64,000 nucleotides of DNA from Luteimonas sp. GTDB lineage: Bacteria; Pseudomonadota; Gammaproteobacteria; Xanthomonadales; Xanthomonadaceae. Location of the stretch: NCBI GenBank assembly GCA_024707405.1, contig JANPZU010000004.1:62001-126000 (forward strand). Direction: 5' to 3'. The position numbers and the translations under genes are program-made. The notes beneath the pieces were generated by a model. It had not been told where the DNA came from. It made no database searches and worked only from the letters and a program-made list of their open reading frames with translations. This document shows, piece after piece, positions 18,472 through 28,984 of this stretch (the stretch's first letter is position 1; each line of letters starts with the position of its first letter).

Positions 18472-19899
18472 ATGGCGACTCACGATGCTGCAATTCTAGA
18501 CGACCCGCCGGGCAACGACGCGAACCGCTGGCGTTCTCGCGATCTCGCGGTGCTCTGGCATCCATGCACGCAGATGCGCGCGCACCATCCGGACGCAGGC
18601 GCGGACGCCCTGCCGCTCGTGCCCGTGGCCAGCGGCGACGGGGCCTGGCTGGTCGGACAGGACGGCCGCAAGTACCTGGACGCGGTCAGTAGCTGGTGGG
18701 TCAACCTGCACGGACACGCCGAACCGCGCATCGCCGAGGCGGTGGCCCGACAGGCGCGCACGCTTGAACAGGTGATCCTGGCCGGCTTTTCGCATCCGGC
18801 CGCGGTGGAACTGGCCGAACGGCTGCTTGCCATCGCGCCGCGCGAAGCCGGGCGCGATCCGCTGGCCAAGGTCTTCTATGCCGACAACGGCTCGGCCGGG
18901 ATCGAGGTCGCGCTGAAAATGGCGTTCCACTGGTTCCGCAATCGCGGCGACGAACCGCGGCGGACGAAGTTCGTCGCCCTGCACAACGGTTACCACGGCG
19001 AAACCATCGGCGCATTGTCGGTGGGCGACATCCCGCTGTATCGCCGCGTCTACGCACCATTGCTGGTGGAGTCGATCTTCGCGCCCACTCCCGACGCCTA
19101 CTTGGCGCGCGATGGGCAAAGCGCGCAGGCCTGCGCGGAGGAAGCCGCGGATGCACTGGCGCACTTGCTGGACGAGCACGCCGGAGAAATCTGCGCGTTG
19201 GTGCTGGAGCCGCTGCTGCAATGCGCCGGCGGCATGCGCATGCACCACCCTGCCTACCTGCGGCGCGTACGCGAACTGTGCGACGTGCACGGCATCTTCC
19301 TCATCGCGGACGAAATCGCAGTCGGCTTTGGCCGCACCGGCACCATGTTCGCGTGCGAACAGGCCGGCATCCAGCCCGACCTGCTGTGCCTGTCCAAGGG
19401 ACTCACCGGCGGCTTCCTACCGTTGGCCGCGGTGCTGGCGACGCAGGCGATCTACGACGGCTTCGTCGATGCCTCGCGCGAACGCGCCTTCCTGCACTCG
19501 CACAGCTACACCGGCAATCCGCTGGCATGCGCGGCGGCACTGGCCTCGCTCGGCATCTTCGAATCCGACGACATTCTCTCTCGCAACCAGGCGACCGCAG
19601 CGAAGATGGCCACGCTGGCCAAGACCATCGGATCGCATCGCCATGTCGCCGACACGCGACAGACCGGGATGGTCGTCGCCTTCGAGCTCACCCGCGACGG
19701 TGACCGGGGCACGCCGTTCGACCCCGCCCAGCGCGTCGGCCTGCGCGCCTATCGCGCGGCACTGGAACGCGGCGTGCTGCTGCGTCCGCTGGGCGACGTG
19801 CTGTACTGGATGCCGCCGTACTGCATCGACGATGCGCAACTGCAACTGCTGGCGGACACCACCGCCGCCGTGATCGAGGACGCCACGGCATGCGCATGA
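18472..19899 (+). CDS. bioA: Adenosylmethionine-8-amino-7-oxononanoate aminotransferase
   Basis: 475 residues, PLP fold-type I aminotransferase of biotin synthesis, forming DAPA with SAM as amino donor. HPCTQMRAH near the N terminus is the BioA-specific substrate motif; ADEIAVGFGRTGTMFACE is the aspartate pair that holds the PLP nitrogen, and LCLSKGLTGGFLP carries the Schiff-base lysine. The purine-rich GGAAGG lies almost directly before the ATG, so an alternative GTG 30 nt upstream cannot be excluded. The last 10 nt overlap rsmE. Confidence 0.93.
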   Translation: MATHDAAILDDPPGNDANRWRSRDLAVLWHPCTQMRAHHPDAGADALPLVPVASGDGAWLVGQDGRKYLDAVSSWWVNLHGHAEPRIAEAVARQARTLEQVILAGFSHPAAVELAERLLAIAPREAGRDPLAKVFYADNGSAGIEVALKMAFHWFRNRGDEPRRTKFVALHNGYHGETIGALSVGDIPLYRRVYAPLLVESIFAPTPDAYLARDGQSAQACAEEAADALAHLLDEHAGEICALVLEPLLQCAGGMRMHHPAYLRRVRELCDVHGIFLIADEIAVGFGRTGTMFACEQAGIQPDLLCLSKGLTGGFLPLAAVLATQAIYDGFVDASRERAFLHSHSYTGNPLACAAALASLGIFESDDILSRNQATAAKMATLAKTIGSHRHVADTRQTGMVVAFELTRDGDRGTPFDPAQRVGLRAYRAALERGVLLRPLGDVLYWMPPYCIDDAQLQLLADTTAAVIEDATACA

Positions 19900-20630
19900 T
19901 CCGCGCCTTCGTCGATGCGCCACTCGCCGTCGGCCAGCGCGTGACACTGCCCGAAAACGCGGCTGCGCACCTCGTGCGCGTGATGCGCCTGCGCGAGGGC
20001 GACGCCTGCGTGCTGTTCAACGGCGATGGTCGCGATTACGACGCACGCTTGCTGGAAGCAGGCAAGCGCGGCGCCGTCGCCGACGTCGTCAATGCGCGTG
20101 ACATCGACAACGAGTCGACGCTGCGGATCGTGCTGCTGCAAGGCATCGCACGCGGCGAGAAGATGGATCTGATCCTGCAAAAGGCGACCGAACTGGGCGT
20201 GGCACGCATCGTCCCGGTCGATGCCGAACGCACCGAAGTGCGCCTGGATGGCGAACGCCTGCGCAAGCGCATCGAGCATTGGCGCGGCGTGGTGGTGTCG
20301 GCCTGCGAGCAATGTGGTCGCGCACGGATCCCCGAAGTGGCCGACCCCGTTGCCATTGCCGACGTCACGCGGCATGCCGGCGATGCAACGTTGAAGCTCA
20401 CGCTCGACCCGGAAGGCGCACACGCATTGCCTGCGCTCGCCATCGCGCCGACCGCGACGGTAGCGATCGCCATCGGCCCGGAAGGCGGCTGGTCGCCGCG
20501 CGACCGCGATGCGCTGCATGCCGCAGGATTCAGCGGACTCCGCCTCGGCCCGCGCATCCTGCGCACCGAAACCGCCGGACTGGCCGCGATTGCGGCATTG
20601 CAGGCGATCTACGGCGATCTGCGCGCATAG
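19890..20630 (+). CDS. rsmE: 16S rRNA m3U1498 methyltransferase (RsmE)
   Basis: 246 residues, SPOUT fold. N-terminal PUA-like domain with HLVRVMRLREGD, then GEKMDLILQKATELGV, ERTEVRLDGERLRKRIEHW and the C-terminal knot motif IGPEGGWSPRDRDA and GLRLGPRILRTETAGLAA, where SAM binds. Methylates U1498 of 16S rRNA. Overlaps bioA by 10 nt. Its TAG stop is the first three bases of a REP-like inverted repeat. Confidence 0.96.
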   Translation: MRMIRAFVDAPLAVGQRVTLPENAAAHLVRVMRLREGDACVLFNGDGRDYDARLLEAGKRGAVADVVNARDIDNESTLRIVLLQGIARGEKMDLILQKATELGVARIVPVDAERTEVRLDGERLRKRIEHWRGVVVSACEQCGRARIPEVADPVAIADVTRHAGDATLKLTLDPEGAHALPALAIAPTATVAIAIGPEGGWSPRDRDALHAAGFSGLRLGPRILRTETAGLAAIAALQAIYGDLRA

Positions 20631-20743
20631 GGCGGGCCTTGGCCCGCCATCACGTCATCGCCGACTCGTCGCCTGCGCGACGTACCGGATGGGAACCGTG
20701 ATGTAGTTGCGAGATGCAGTTGGCGTGCCAAGGCCCGCCCTAT
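20628..20743. repeat. REP/BIME-like element 1 (two inverted arms)
   Basis: Arms TAGGGCGGGCCTTGGCCCGC (from 20628) and its near reverse complement GTGCCAAGGCCCGCCCTA (to 20742), about 75 nt apart. Each arm is itself a palindrome around CCTTGG. The outer TAG is the stop codon of rsmE on the plus strand and of chpC on the minus strand. The same arm sequence recurs at 34429-34558 and 35955-36076. GTAG-headed palindromes of this kind are typical of REP sequences mobilised by RAYT (IS200-like) transposases; no RAYT gene is in the window. Confidence 0.85.
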
Positions 20744-21198
20744 GCGGCGATGGCTTCGCGAATCGCGTCCTCGATGCCGTCGATGTCCGGCACGAATGCG
20801 GTTTCGTCGTTGAACGTCACCCGCGCACGCACGCCGGCGGGCACGTCGCCCGCTTCCTCGACCAACGCATCGCGCGACACCGTCACCAGTCGCGGGAAGC
20901 CCTTGGTCAGCAGCGCGAAGTACGGCATCGCCGCCTGGCCGCCGAGCGCCTTGAGCACGATGACCTTGCTGCCCAGTCCGCCCTGCTCGTTGCCAAGCCC
21001 GGCCAGCGGGCCGAAGGCCACCAGCGGCAACCGCCAACCCCGCCAGCGGAGACGACCGAGCAACCACGCCGGCGCGTTCTCCACCGGCTCGGGGTCGGCA
21101 TAGGACAACACTTCGGAGATCGTCGCGTTCGGCAACAGCAGGCGCGCCGATTCGGTCTGGATCACCACGCCACGGATGTCGCGCAAGGGCGTATTCAT
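20740..21198 (-). CDS. chpC: ChpC-like CheW-domain protein of the Pil-Chp system
   Basis: 152 residues, one degenerate CheW domain: RGVVIQTESARLLLPNATIS at the start and WLLGRLRWRGWRLPLVAFG in the middle. It is the last gene of the cluster and starts in a 4-nt overlap with the CheB-like gene. ChpC is an adaptor that may link additional receptors to the ChpA kinase. Its TAG stop is contributed by the REP-like element. The symbol is assigned from position and domain, not from close sequence identity. Confidence 0.75.
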   Translation of the reverse strand: MNTPLRDIRGVVIQTESARLLLPNATISEVLSYADPEPVENAPAWLLGRLRWRGWRLPLVAFGPLAGLGNEQGGLGSKVIVLKALGGQAAMPYFALLTKGFPRLVTVSRDALVEEAGDVPAGVRARVTFNDETAFVPDIDGIEDAIREAIAA

Positions 21199-22709
21199 GC
21201 CTCGGGTTCCTCGAAATCGGTGGCCGGCGCCGCGGAAGGCAGCCAACGCTCGGTCAACATCGCCGCCAGTTCGGCCGGCGACCCGGAAGCTCCACCACGT
21301 TCGATCAACGCAAGCGCGGCGTCCGGATCATAGGAGCCGTCCGGGGACTGCCCGGCCAGCAACGCCGCCGACCAACTGCCACTTGCCGTTGCATCGACGA
21401 TGCGGCGGGATGCACCGCTCAACAGCAGCACCGCGCTGTCGTCAGGCGGCAACGCATCGGGCAACAATTCGCCAGCGGCATCGGCACTGAACACCAGCCG
21501 GCCCTTGTCGCGATGCACGCCCAGCTCGGGCGGCAGGAAATAGATCTGGCCGGACGCAAGCTGTGCATTCGCCGTCGCAAGCAACACCGGCAATGCGGCC
21601 ACGCGCTCCATCTGGCGCACCAGGCGGTCGTAGCGGCCGCCATCGAGTTGCAGCCGCACGATCACCGGCCGCGGGAAGGCCTCCGGAATCGCCGCCAGCA
21701 ATTGGCGCACCGCGTCCGGGCCACCCAATCCGGCTTCGATCAGCACGGCGCCACGTTCCGGGCCATGGCCATAGCTGTCGGGATCGGCCAGCGACAGGCT
21801 GGACATCCCCAAGTCGAAGCCGCTCGACGCCTTCGGCGTTTCCGCGACCGCGGGCGCGGCGGGCAAAGGTGCGGAATCATCCACGAGCTGGAGACCACCG
21901 GTGTCGAACGACAATGCCGTTTCGGTTGCACCTTCCTCGCTTGCACCATCGGTCGTCCCGACGTCGGGTGCAGGCGCGTCGAACGCAACCGCATCCAGCG
22001 CCGATCCATCGTCTTCCAGCGCCAGGTCCAGGCCTGCGGCAGCCGGCGCTTCCCCGTCGTCCGCCAGCTCGAGCCCGGCTATGTCCAGCGTCACCGTCTC
22101 GTCGGCAAGCGTGAGTTCGCTCATCTCGAAGGCCACGGGATCGAATGGCGACGCCGTTTGATCCTGCGGCACGGCAGGCACGTCGTCGGTCAGCGACAAG
22201 CCGCCGAGCAAACCGTCCAGGCCGGTGTCGGCAGGCACTTCGTCGGCATGTTGCTGCGCTTCGTCGGTGAAGGCGGCGATGGCCTCGTCGATATCTTCCA
22301 CTTCCGCGCGTGGCGGCAGCGGCCCCGGGGAAGGATGCAGGTCGGCATCGTCCTCCGCGCCCGGCGGAAGCACGTCATGGTGGCGATGCAGCTTCGCTGC
22401 CAGGTGCCGCGTCCAGCGCGCCGCATCCCAGCCCGCGCGCTGCACGGCCAGTTCTGCGTCCTCGAACACCACCATGTAGGCGGGATCGGCAAGCAATGTC
22501 CCGAACGCTTCCAGCGCATCCTCGATCGCAGGTTCCAGCGCCACGACCAATGCACGCGGCTGCAGGTCGCGTACCGCGGATTCGTCGATGCTCGCCGGAT
22601 CCGCGACCAGCACCACCTCGGCACCGACCGCACGCAGTGCCTCGTCGATGCGGTCGCTTGCATCGCCCGGACGCGCCAGCAACGCAACGCGGAGGGTGCC
22701 CTCACTCAT
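21195..22709 (-). CDS. CheB-like protein of Pil-Chp cluster, apparently without esterase activity
   Basis: 504 residues. Residues 1-110 look like a receiver-type domain, about 110-330 are a low-complexity acidic Asp/Ala-rich linker, and about 330-480 are a CheB methylesterase-like domain. In active CheB the nucleophile lies in GaSTGG and the histidine in QHMP; here the aligned stretches read [10 protein letters not shown] and RLQLDGG, so Ser and His are missing, and the Asp region is [12 protein letters not shown]. It occupies the chpB position of the Pseudomonas cluster. The first 8 nt overlap chpA. Likely a structural or regulatory pseudo-enzyme. Confidence 0.7.
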   Translation of the reverse strand: MSEGTLRVALLARPGDASDRIDEALRAVGAEVVLVADPASIDESAVRDLQPRALVVALEPAIEDALEAFGTLLADPAYMVVFEDAELAVQRAGWDAARWTRHLAAKLHRHHDVLPPGAEDDADLHPSPGPLPPRAEVEDIDEAIAAFTDEAQQHADEVPADTGLDGLLGGLSLTDDVPAVPQDQTASPFDPVAFEMSELTLADETVTLDIAGLELADDGEAPAAAGLDLALEDDGSALDAVAFDAPAPDVGTTDGASEEGATETALSFDTGGLQLVDDSAPLPAAPAVAETPKASSGFDLGMSSLSLADPDSYGHGPERGAVLIEAGLGGPDAVRQLLAAIPEAFPRPVIVRLQLDGGRYDRLVRQMERVAALPVLLATANAQLASGQIYFLPPELGVHRDKGRLVFSADAAGELLPDALPPDDSAVLLLSGASRRIVDATASGSWSAALLAGQSPDGSYDPDAALALIERGGASGSPAELAAMLTERWLPSAAPATDFEEPEA

Positions 22710-25700
22710 CGTCCGGCTTCACTTTCAGCAATTCGTAGACGTTGCGGATCAGCTCGTTCTCCTGGTACGGCTTGCCCAGGTAGCGTTCCACGCCGATGTC
22801 GAACGCGCGCTGGCGATGCTTCTCGCCGGTACGCGAGGTGATCATCATGATCAGCACGTCGCGCAGGCGCGGGTCGCCCTTCATCTGCGTCGCCAGTTCG
22901 TAGCCGTCCATGCGCGGCATCTCGATGTCGAGCAGCATCAGGTCGGGTACGCGCTCCTCCAGCCGCTCCAGCGCGTCCACGCCGTCCTTCGCGGTGATTA
23001 CTTCGAAGTTGTGGCGTTCGAGCACGCGGCCGGTGACCTTGCGCATCGTGACCGAGTCGTCGACCACCATCACCAGCGGCACGCGACGCTGTTCCTGCGC
23101 CGGGGCCGGCGCGACATCGCGCGGCATCACCGCCTGGCGACGCACGAGCGGCGCGACGTCGAGGATCACCACCACGCTGCCGTCGCCCATGATGGTGGCG
23201 CCGAAGATGCCCGGGATCGAAGCCACTTGCGGGCCGACCGGCTTCACCACGATCTCGCGGTTGCCGATGATCTCGTCCACCGCGACCGCTGCCCTCAGGT
23301 CGCCCGAACGCACCAGCAACACCGGCATCTGCAACTGCCCTTCGGCCTTCGCCGGCAGTTGGCCGACCAGTCCGCCGAGGTCGTGCAGCGAATACTGCTC
23401 GCCGCCGTAATCGTAGGTCGCACCGGCCGTGTCGAAGTCCTCGCGCGAAACGCGACCCACGCCGCGCACCGATGCGATCGGCACGGCGAACGTGGTCTCG
23501 CCGATGCGCAGGAAGACCGCCTGCGTCACCGCCAACGTCTGCGGCAGGCGCAGGGTGAAGTGGGTGCCCTTGTCGCGCTGGGTCCTGATGTCGAGCGAAC
23601 CGCCGAGCTGGCGCACTTCGCTGGCCACCACGTCCATGCCGACGCCACGCCCGGCGAGGCGGCTGACTTCGGTCGCGGTCGAGAAGCCCGGCTCGAAGAT
23701 CAATGCATCGAGGTCGCCATCGGCCAGCACGGCCTCCGGACGGATCAGGCCGCGTTCCTCGGCGCGCTTGCGGATCGCGCCACGGTCGAGGCCGCTGCCG
23801 TCGTCGCCCACTTCCAGCACCACTTCCGAACCTTCGCGGCGCACCGCGATCTGGATCGTGCCTTCTTCGGACTTCTTCGACTTGCGGCGCTTGTCGGGCG
23901 ATTCGATGCCGTGCGCCACCGCGTTGCGAAGCATGTGCTCCAGTGGCGCAGTCATGCGTTCGAGCACGTTGCGGTCGAGTTCGCCCTGCGCGCCGTCGAG
24001 CTTCAACTGCACCTGCTTGCCGGTTTCCGAAGCCGCCTGGCGCACCACGCGACGCAGGCGCGGCACCAAGGCATCGAACGGCACCATGCGCGTGCGCATG
24101 AGGCCTTCCTGCAGGTCGGAACTCACGCGCGACTGCTGCAACAGCAGGGTTTCGTACTGGCGCGTCAGGTCGTCGAGCGTGCCTTGCAGGCTGGCCATGT
24201 CGGCAGCGGATTCGCCCAACGCGCGCGACAACTGCTGCAGGTTCGAGAAGCGGTCGAGTTCCAGCGGATCGAACGTGGTGTCGCGCGTGTCCTGCTCGCG
24301 CTGGTAGCGCGCGATGATCTGCGCTTCGGTCTCGATGTCGAGGCGGCGCAGCTGGTCGCGCAGGCGCGCGTTGGTCTGCTCCATTTCGTTCATGGCCGCA
24401 CGGAACGCACCAAGCTGCTGCTCGAGGCGTGCACGGTAGATCGCCACTTCACCGGCGTAGTTCACCAAGCGGTCGAGCAGGTCGGCGCGGATGCGCACCT
24501 GTTCCTGCGGCGCGCGCACCGAGACATCGTCGTCGTCGGCGATGCCGCCCTGGTCGATCGGCCTGGACAGCGGTGCAAGCTCGACCTTCGGCGCGGGCAC
24601 GCGCCCCGTGGAAGTGTCGACGTCGACAGGCGCCCTGCCTGCCGCAAGCGCGTTGAAGTCCTCGATCAAGGCATCGGGCATGCCGATGGCCTGGCGCGCA
24701 CCGACACGCGTGACCATGCCGTGCAATCGGTCGATGCCGCGCTCCAGCAACCGGACACCGTTGCGATCGAGTTCGCAGCGCTGTTCGACCACCGCCTCGA
24801 GCAGGGTTTCCATCGCATGGCCGAGCTCGCCGATCGGCATCATGCCGGCCATGCGTGCACCACCCTTGATGGTATGCAGGTCGCGCTGCAGGCCGACCAA
24901 TGGTTCGCGCTCGGTCAGCGACTCGCGCAACTGCGCGACGAGTCCGTCGGAATGGTCGAGCAGGTCGCTGCTCTCCTCGACGAAGATGTCGAGCAGTTCC
25001 TCGTCCACCCCACCCAGTTCCAGGGGTTCGTCAGGATCCTCGGCGGATGCAGCCACATTGGCGAGCAGGGTCGCAACGGCCACATCTGCGGCGCCCTCGT
25101 CTTCGACGGCTTCTGCTTCGAGGCGTTCCGTTTCGAGACGTTCGGCTTCGAGACGTTCGGCTTCGAGACGTTCGGCTTCGAGACGTTCGGCTTCGAGACG
25201 TTCGGCTTCGAGACGTTCGGCTTCGAGACGCTCTGCTTCGAGGCGTTCTGCTTCGAGGCGTTCTGCTTCGAGACGTTCTGCTTCGAGGCGTTCTGCTTCG
25301 AGACGCTCTGCTTCGAGACGCTCCAGCTCCAGCACTTCGGCTTCGAGCTGCACCAATTCAGCCCTCTCTGCTTCCTCGCGCTCAAATTCGAGGCTCAACG
25401 ACTCTGCCTGCAATTCCTCAAGTCGCTGCGACTCGGCTTGCTCAGCTTCGAGTCGCTCGTTCTCGAAGCGCACCATGTCCTGATGCTCTTGCTCTCGCAA
25501 CGCAGCAATGCGCTCTGTCTCAAGACGCTCTGCTTCGAGACGTTCCGCTTCGAGGCGTTCCGCTTCGAGGCGTTCCGCTTCGAGGCGTTCCGCTTCGAGA
25601 CGTTCCGCTTCGAGACGTTCCGCTTCGAGACGTTCCGCTTCGAGACGTTCCGCTTCGAGACGTTCCGCTTCGAGACGTTCCGCTTCGAGACGTTCCGCTT

Positions 25701-28700
25701 CGAGACGTTCCGCTTCGAGACGTTCCGCTTCGAGACGTTCCGCTTCGAGACGTTCCGCTTCGAGACGTTCCGCTTCGAGACGTTCCGCTTCGAGACGTTC
25801 CGCTTCGAGACGTTCCGCTTCGAGACGTTCCGCTTCGAGACATTCCGCTTCGAGACGTTGCGCTTCGAGGCGTTCGGCTTCGAGGCGTTCCGCTTCGAGA
25901 CGCTCTGCTTCGAGACGCTCTGCTTCGAGACGCTCTGCTTCGAGGCGTTCGGCTTCGAGGCGTTCTGCTTCGTCGGGGGCAGGAGCCTCGATCAAAGCGC
26001 CATAGGCACTGAGGTCATCGGTCGTGAGCGCCGTGTCGACGCCCTCGACCAGATCGTTGCGATCTTCGATCGCCGAAGCATCCTCGGCCAGGTCTTCATC
26101 ATCGATGTCGACCATCGACGGCGGCAACGCTTCCGGCAGGCTGTCGCGCAACGCGACCATGCGAGCGGCCAGCGCATCGCGCAGCGGCAACGACGGCGAC
26201 GGCGCATGCAGCGCAACCACCGTGGCCCGCACGGCTTCGGCCAGTTCGGCCAGCGCCGTGACGCCTTCGGCGGAGGCCGGCGTGCCCGCGGCCAGCAGGC
26301 GCCGCGCATAGCCTTCGCCCGGCCCGAGCAGGCCGTTCACGACCGGCACCTCGGTCATGGCGAAGGCGCCGTTCATGGTGTGCAGCGCGCGCAGCAGCGC
26401 ATCGCTGCCCGGGGCATCGCCCTCGCGCGCGGACGCCACCCAGGCATCGACCGTCGCCAGGTGCCCGGTGACCTCGGCATCGAGGATCTCCAGCAGCAGC
26501 GCGTCGACCTTGGCCGGTACGGTGGCGGCTTCGATCACTTCCGCCGCCGTTCCCGCGGCCGCTGACGGCAATGCCGGCATCGCTTCGTCGCCGGACGCGA
26601 TGCGGTCGGCTTCGTCCTGGATCGCGGCCAGGTCGCTCACCACGCTGCCGGTGCCGCGCAAAGCGGCCTCCAGCTCAGGCAAGGTGTAGAACGCCTGGTC
26701 GACCATCGCCACTACCGCGGGGCTGGCCGGACGACTGCCGTCCAGCACGCGGTTGAGCATGTTCTCGATCTTCCAGCTGAACTCGCCCAGCGTGCGTGCG
26801 CCCACCAGCCGTCCACTGCCCTTGAGGGTGTGGAACACGCGCCGGATCGGCCGCAGCCGCTCGTTGTCGTCGGGTTGCGCGCGCCAGATCGGCAGCAGTC
26901 TGTCGAGGTTGTCGATCTCCTCGGCGAATTCCTCGAGGAAGACCTCGCGGATCTCGTCGTCGATCTCGTCGCCGGTGGTCTCGAACCCGCCGACGCCGGT
27001 GCCGTGGCCTGGCGCCACGATGGCGGCCTCCGGCACGGACACCTGGATGGGCGCCGGCGGTGCCAATGGCTGCGCGGGAATGCCGTCCTCGGTTTCGATG
27101 GCTTGCACGCCATCCACCTCAGCCACGAACGTCGGTTGTTCCACCTCGAACGGCGGTTCGGCCACGACAGTAGCGCCCACTGCGTCGATGTTCGGCGCCT
27201 GCGCCGGCACGATCTCGGGCAAGGGCCAGTAGCCCAGCGATTCGAGGCTGTTGCGGGTGATGTCGAGGATTTCGTTTCGGTTCGCGCGCTGCTCGCGCAG
27301 CGCTTCGAGGTAGTACTCCAGGCTCGCCAGCGCATCGGCCAGCGTGTCGAGCTGGCGCCCGTTGGGCACGCGCCTGCGCCCGATCAGTTCGTTGCGCGTG
27401 TAGCGCTCGACGCCGGTGACGTAATCGGCCGGCAACTGCAGTTCGAGCATCCGCAGCGCACCGGAGACTTCCTCCAGCAAGCGCGGCACTTCGCCCAGCT
27501 CACCGTGATCCCAACTGGTCTCGACGAACGCGACCAGCGCCTGGCGCGCATCGGAGAAATTGACGATCGCCTCGCGCACGATCGTCTCGACCACGCGGTG
27601 CGCCTCGCCACCGAACAAGTCGTCCTGCTCGCTGCCGGCGACATCGCCGCCGCCGAGTCGATCGACCTGGTCGTCGAGCGTGGCATCGACGTAGAGCAAC
27701 GCGCCGGCCACGTCGAGCAATGCATCCTCGTTCGCCTGCAAGTCACGGTTGACGATGGCCTGCATCGCGTCGCGCTGCTGCTGCACGACGTTTCGCGCAA
27801 CACCCAGGCCCAGCATGCCCAGCGTGTCGGCGACGCGGCCGAGCGCTTCGATCTGCGGCTGCAACGCGGTGACATCCTCGGCGCCGGTACGCAGGTGCAG
27901 GTCGAGTGCGTCCTTGACCCGCAGCAGGTCTTCCTTCACCGCAGCGGACACTGTGTCGAGCAAGGCGCGGTTGCGTCCGCTCAGGCTGCCACGCGCATGG
28001 TCGAGTTCGGACTCGCTGGGCGCATCCGTCGACAGGTTGAACGTGTCGCGCAATTCCTGCAGCGCGGGATGCTCGCCGCCTTCGTGGGCGACGTGGTAAA
28101 GCAATTGACGGGTCGGCTCCAGCGCGGACTCGGTGTTCGGGATGCCGAAGCCGTCCTCGAACGCACGGCGCGCTTCGCGCTCGACGCCGGTGAACACGTC
28201 GCGCAGCGCGGCACTGGCCGGCATCGCGCCATCGGCCATCGCCTGCAACACGCGTGATGCCACCCACAGCATGCGTCGCGTCGGCAGCGGCTGGACATGC
28301 GGCAACAAGGCCTCGATCGCCACCTGCAGCGTGCCGGGCGGCGTGCTCGCATCGTTCCATCCTGCCAGCGCATCGCGCAGTTTCGACAGGCGCGGGGACG
28401 CTTCATCGTGTCGACCTGGCCCGGAGGCGGCGACCGCCGCCGGTACCGTCGACGGCAACGGACGCTCGAGGTCGGGCGCGAACAGCACGCTTTCGCTCAA
28501 GCCGCCCTCGCCACGTGCTTCGCGCAACTCGTTGAGCAGCGGCAGCAGCACGATCGGGATGTCCTTGTGACCGCTCTGCAGCCGCTCCAGGTAATCGGGC
28601 AGCAACACCACGCCGCGCATCAACGCGGCACACGCGCCATCGCGGTCGCCGACCTGCCCGTTCTGCAACGCTTGGGCAAGCAGCTCCATTTCCTCGGCGA

Positions 28701-28905
28701 CCATCGCCGGCGCGTACAGCTCGACCATGCGCAGCGTGCCCTGCACCTGGTGCAGGAAGCTGGCGCAGAAACGCATGTGGCTGGTGTCCGAGGGATCCTC
28801 GACGAACGATTCCAGCTCCAGTTTCGCCTGGCGCAGGGTTTCGTCGAGCTCGGGTTTCACCCAGCCCAGCGTGGTGTGTTCAATGGCCTCGCGCAATGCG
28901 GTCAT
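22702..28905 (-). CDS. chpA: ChpA-like hybrid chemotaxis histidine kinase with long LEAER repeat
   Basis: 2067 residues. Hpt-type domains centre near residues 52 ([10 protein letters not shown]), 480 (EEVSGALRM, no histidine), 692 ([12 protein letters not shown]), 842 ([10 protein letters not shown]) and 1342 ([12 protein letters not shown]). Residues about 977-1268 are LEAER pentapeptide repeats. Then come a CheA-type dimerisation region, HATPase near 1660 ([28 protein letters not shown]), a CheW domain and a C-terminal receiver with the phospho-aspartate near 1992 (DIEMPRMDG). It controls twitching motility by phosphorylating PilG and PilH. Pseudomonas ChpA is about 2470 residues with more Hpt domains and, as far as I know, no such repeat. 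Confidence 0.93.
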   Translation of the reverse strand: MTALREAIEHTTLGWVKPELDETLRQAKLELESFVEDPSDTSHMRFCASFLHQVQGTLRMVELYAPAMVAEEMELLAQALQNGQVGDRDGACAALMRGVVLLPDYLERLQSGHKDIPIVLLPLLNELREARGEGGLSESVLFAPDLERPLPSTVPAAVAASGPGRHDEASPRLSKLRDALAGWNDASTPPGTLQVAIEALLPHVQPLPTRRMLWVASRVLQAMADGAMPASAALRDVFTGVEREARRAFEDGFGIPNTESALEPTRQLLYHVAHEGGEHPALQELRDTFNLSTDAPSESELDHARGSLSGRNRALLDTVSAAVKEDLLRVKDALDLHLRTGAEDVTALQPQIEALGRVADTLGMLGLGVARNVVQQQRDAMQAIVNRDLQANEDALLDVAGALLYVDATLDDQVDRLGGGDVAGSEQDDLFGGEAHRVVETIVREAIVNFSDARQALVAFVETSWDHGELGEVPRLLEEVSGALRMLELQLPADYVTGVERYTRNELIGRRRVPNGRQLDTLADALASLEYYLEALREQRANRNEILDITRNSLESLGYWPLPEIVPAQAPNIDAVGATVVAEPPFEVEQPTFVAEVDGVQAIETEDGIPAQPLAPPAPIQVSVPEAAIVAPGHGTGVGGFETTGDEIDDEIREVFLEEFAEEIDNLDRLLPIWRAQPDDNERLRPIRRVFHTLKGSGRLVGARTLGEFSWKIENMLNRVLDGSRPASPAVVAMVDQAFYTLPELEAALRGTGSVVSDLAAIQDEADRIASGDEAMPALPSAAAGTAAEVIEAATVPAKVDALLLEILDAEVTGHLATVDAWVASAREGDAPGSDALLRALHTMNGAFAMTEVPVVNGLLGPGEGYARRLLAAGTPASAEGVTALAELAEAVRATVVALHAPSPSLPLRDALAARMVALRDSLPEALPPSMVDIDDEDLAEDASAIEDRNDLVEGVDTALTTDDLSAYGALIEAPAPDEAERLEAERLEAERLEAERLEAERLEAERLEAERLEAQRLEAECLEAERLEAERLEAERLEAERLEAERLEAERLEAERLEAERLEAERLEAERLEAERLEAERLEAERLEAERLEAERLEAERLEAERLEAERLEAERLEAERLEAERLETERIAALREQEHQDMVRFENERLEAEQAESQRLEELQAESLSLEFEREEAERAELVQLEAEVLELERLEAERLEAERLEAERLEAERLEAERLEAERLEAERLEAERLEAERLEAERLEAERLEAERLETERLEAEAVEDEGAADVAVATLLANVAASAEDPDEPLELGGVDEELLDIFVEESSDLLDHSDGLVAQLRESLTEREPLVGLQRDLHTIKGGARMAGMMPIGELGHAMETLLEAVVEQRCELDRNGVRLLERGIDRLHGMVTRVGARQAIGMPDALIEDFNALAAGRAPVDVDTSTGRVPAPKVELAPLSRPIDQGGIADDDDVSVRAPQEQVRIRADLLDRLVNYAGEVAIYRARLEQQLGAFRAAMNEMEQTNARLRDQLRRLDIETEAQIIARYQREQDTRDTTFDPLELDRFSNLQQLSRALGESAADMASLQGTLDDLTRQYETLLLQQSRVSSDLQEGLMRTRMVPFDALVPRLRRVVRQAASETGKQVQLKLDGAQGELDRNVLERMTAPLEHMLRNAVAHGIESPDKRRKSKKSEEGTIQIAVRREGSEVVLEVGDDGSGLDRGAIRKRAEERGLIRPEAVLADGDLDALIFEPGFSTATEVSRLAGRGVGMDVVASEVRQLGGSLDIRTQRDKGTHFTLRLPQTLAVTQAVFLRIGETTFAVPIASVRGVGRVSREDFDTAGATYDYGGEQYSLHDLGGLVGQLPAKAEGQLQMPVLLVRSGDLRAAVAVDEIIGNREIVVKPVGPQVASIPGIFGATIMGDGSVVVILDVAPLVRRQAVMPRDVAPAPAQEQRRVPLVMVVDDSVTMRKVTGRVLERHNFEVITAKDGVDALERLEERVPDLMLLDIEMPRMDGYELATQMKGDPRLRDVLIMMITSRTGEKHRQRAFDIGVERYLGKPYQENELIRNVYELLKVKPDDE
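25103..25975 (-). repeat. 15-bp tandem repeat coding LEAER units inside chpA
   Basis: Two blocks of 15-bp units, about 30 units at 25516-25975 and about 15 at 25103-25330, separated by a diverged helical spacer (25331-25515). On the minus strand the unit encodes Leu-Glu-Ala-Glu-Arg; many neighbouring units are identical at the DNA level. The product is predicted to be a continuous charged alpha-helix. Such arrays readily change copy number by slippage, each step keeping frame because 15 is a multiple of 3. Confidence 0.95.
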
Positions 28906-28984
28906 CGCACACCTCCATGTCGGGAGGCGCGCATTCGGCTGCAGCCTGCGTCGATCCGGTTCATCGCCGTCCGTGTCCCCGCGA

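Noticed and set aside
25103..25975. CRISPR-like regular repeats
   Set aside because: Units are 15 bp, contiguous, without spacers, and lie inside an intact reading frame.
22588..26565. 1325-codon plus-strand open frame including FETFRFETF repeats
   Set aside because: It is the antisense reading of chpA; the FETF/FETL repeats are the reverse complement of the LEAER array.
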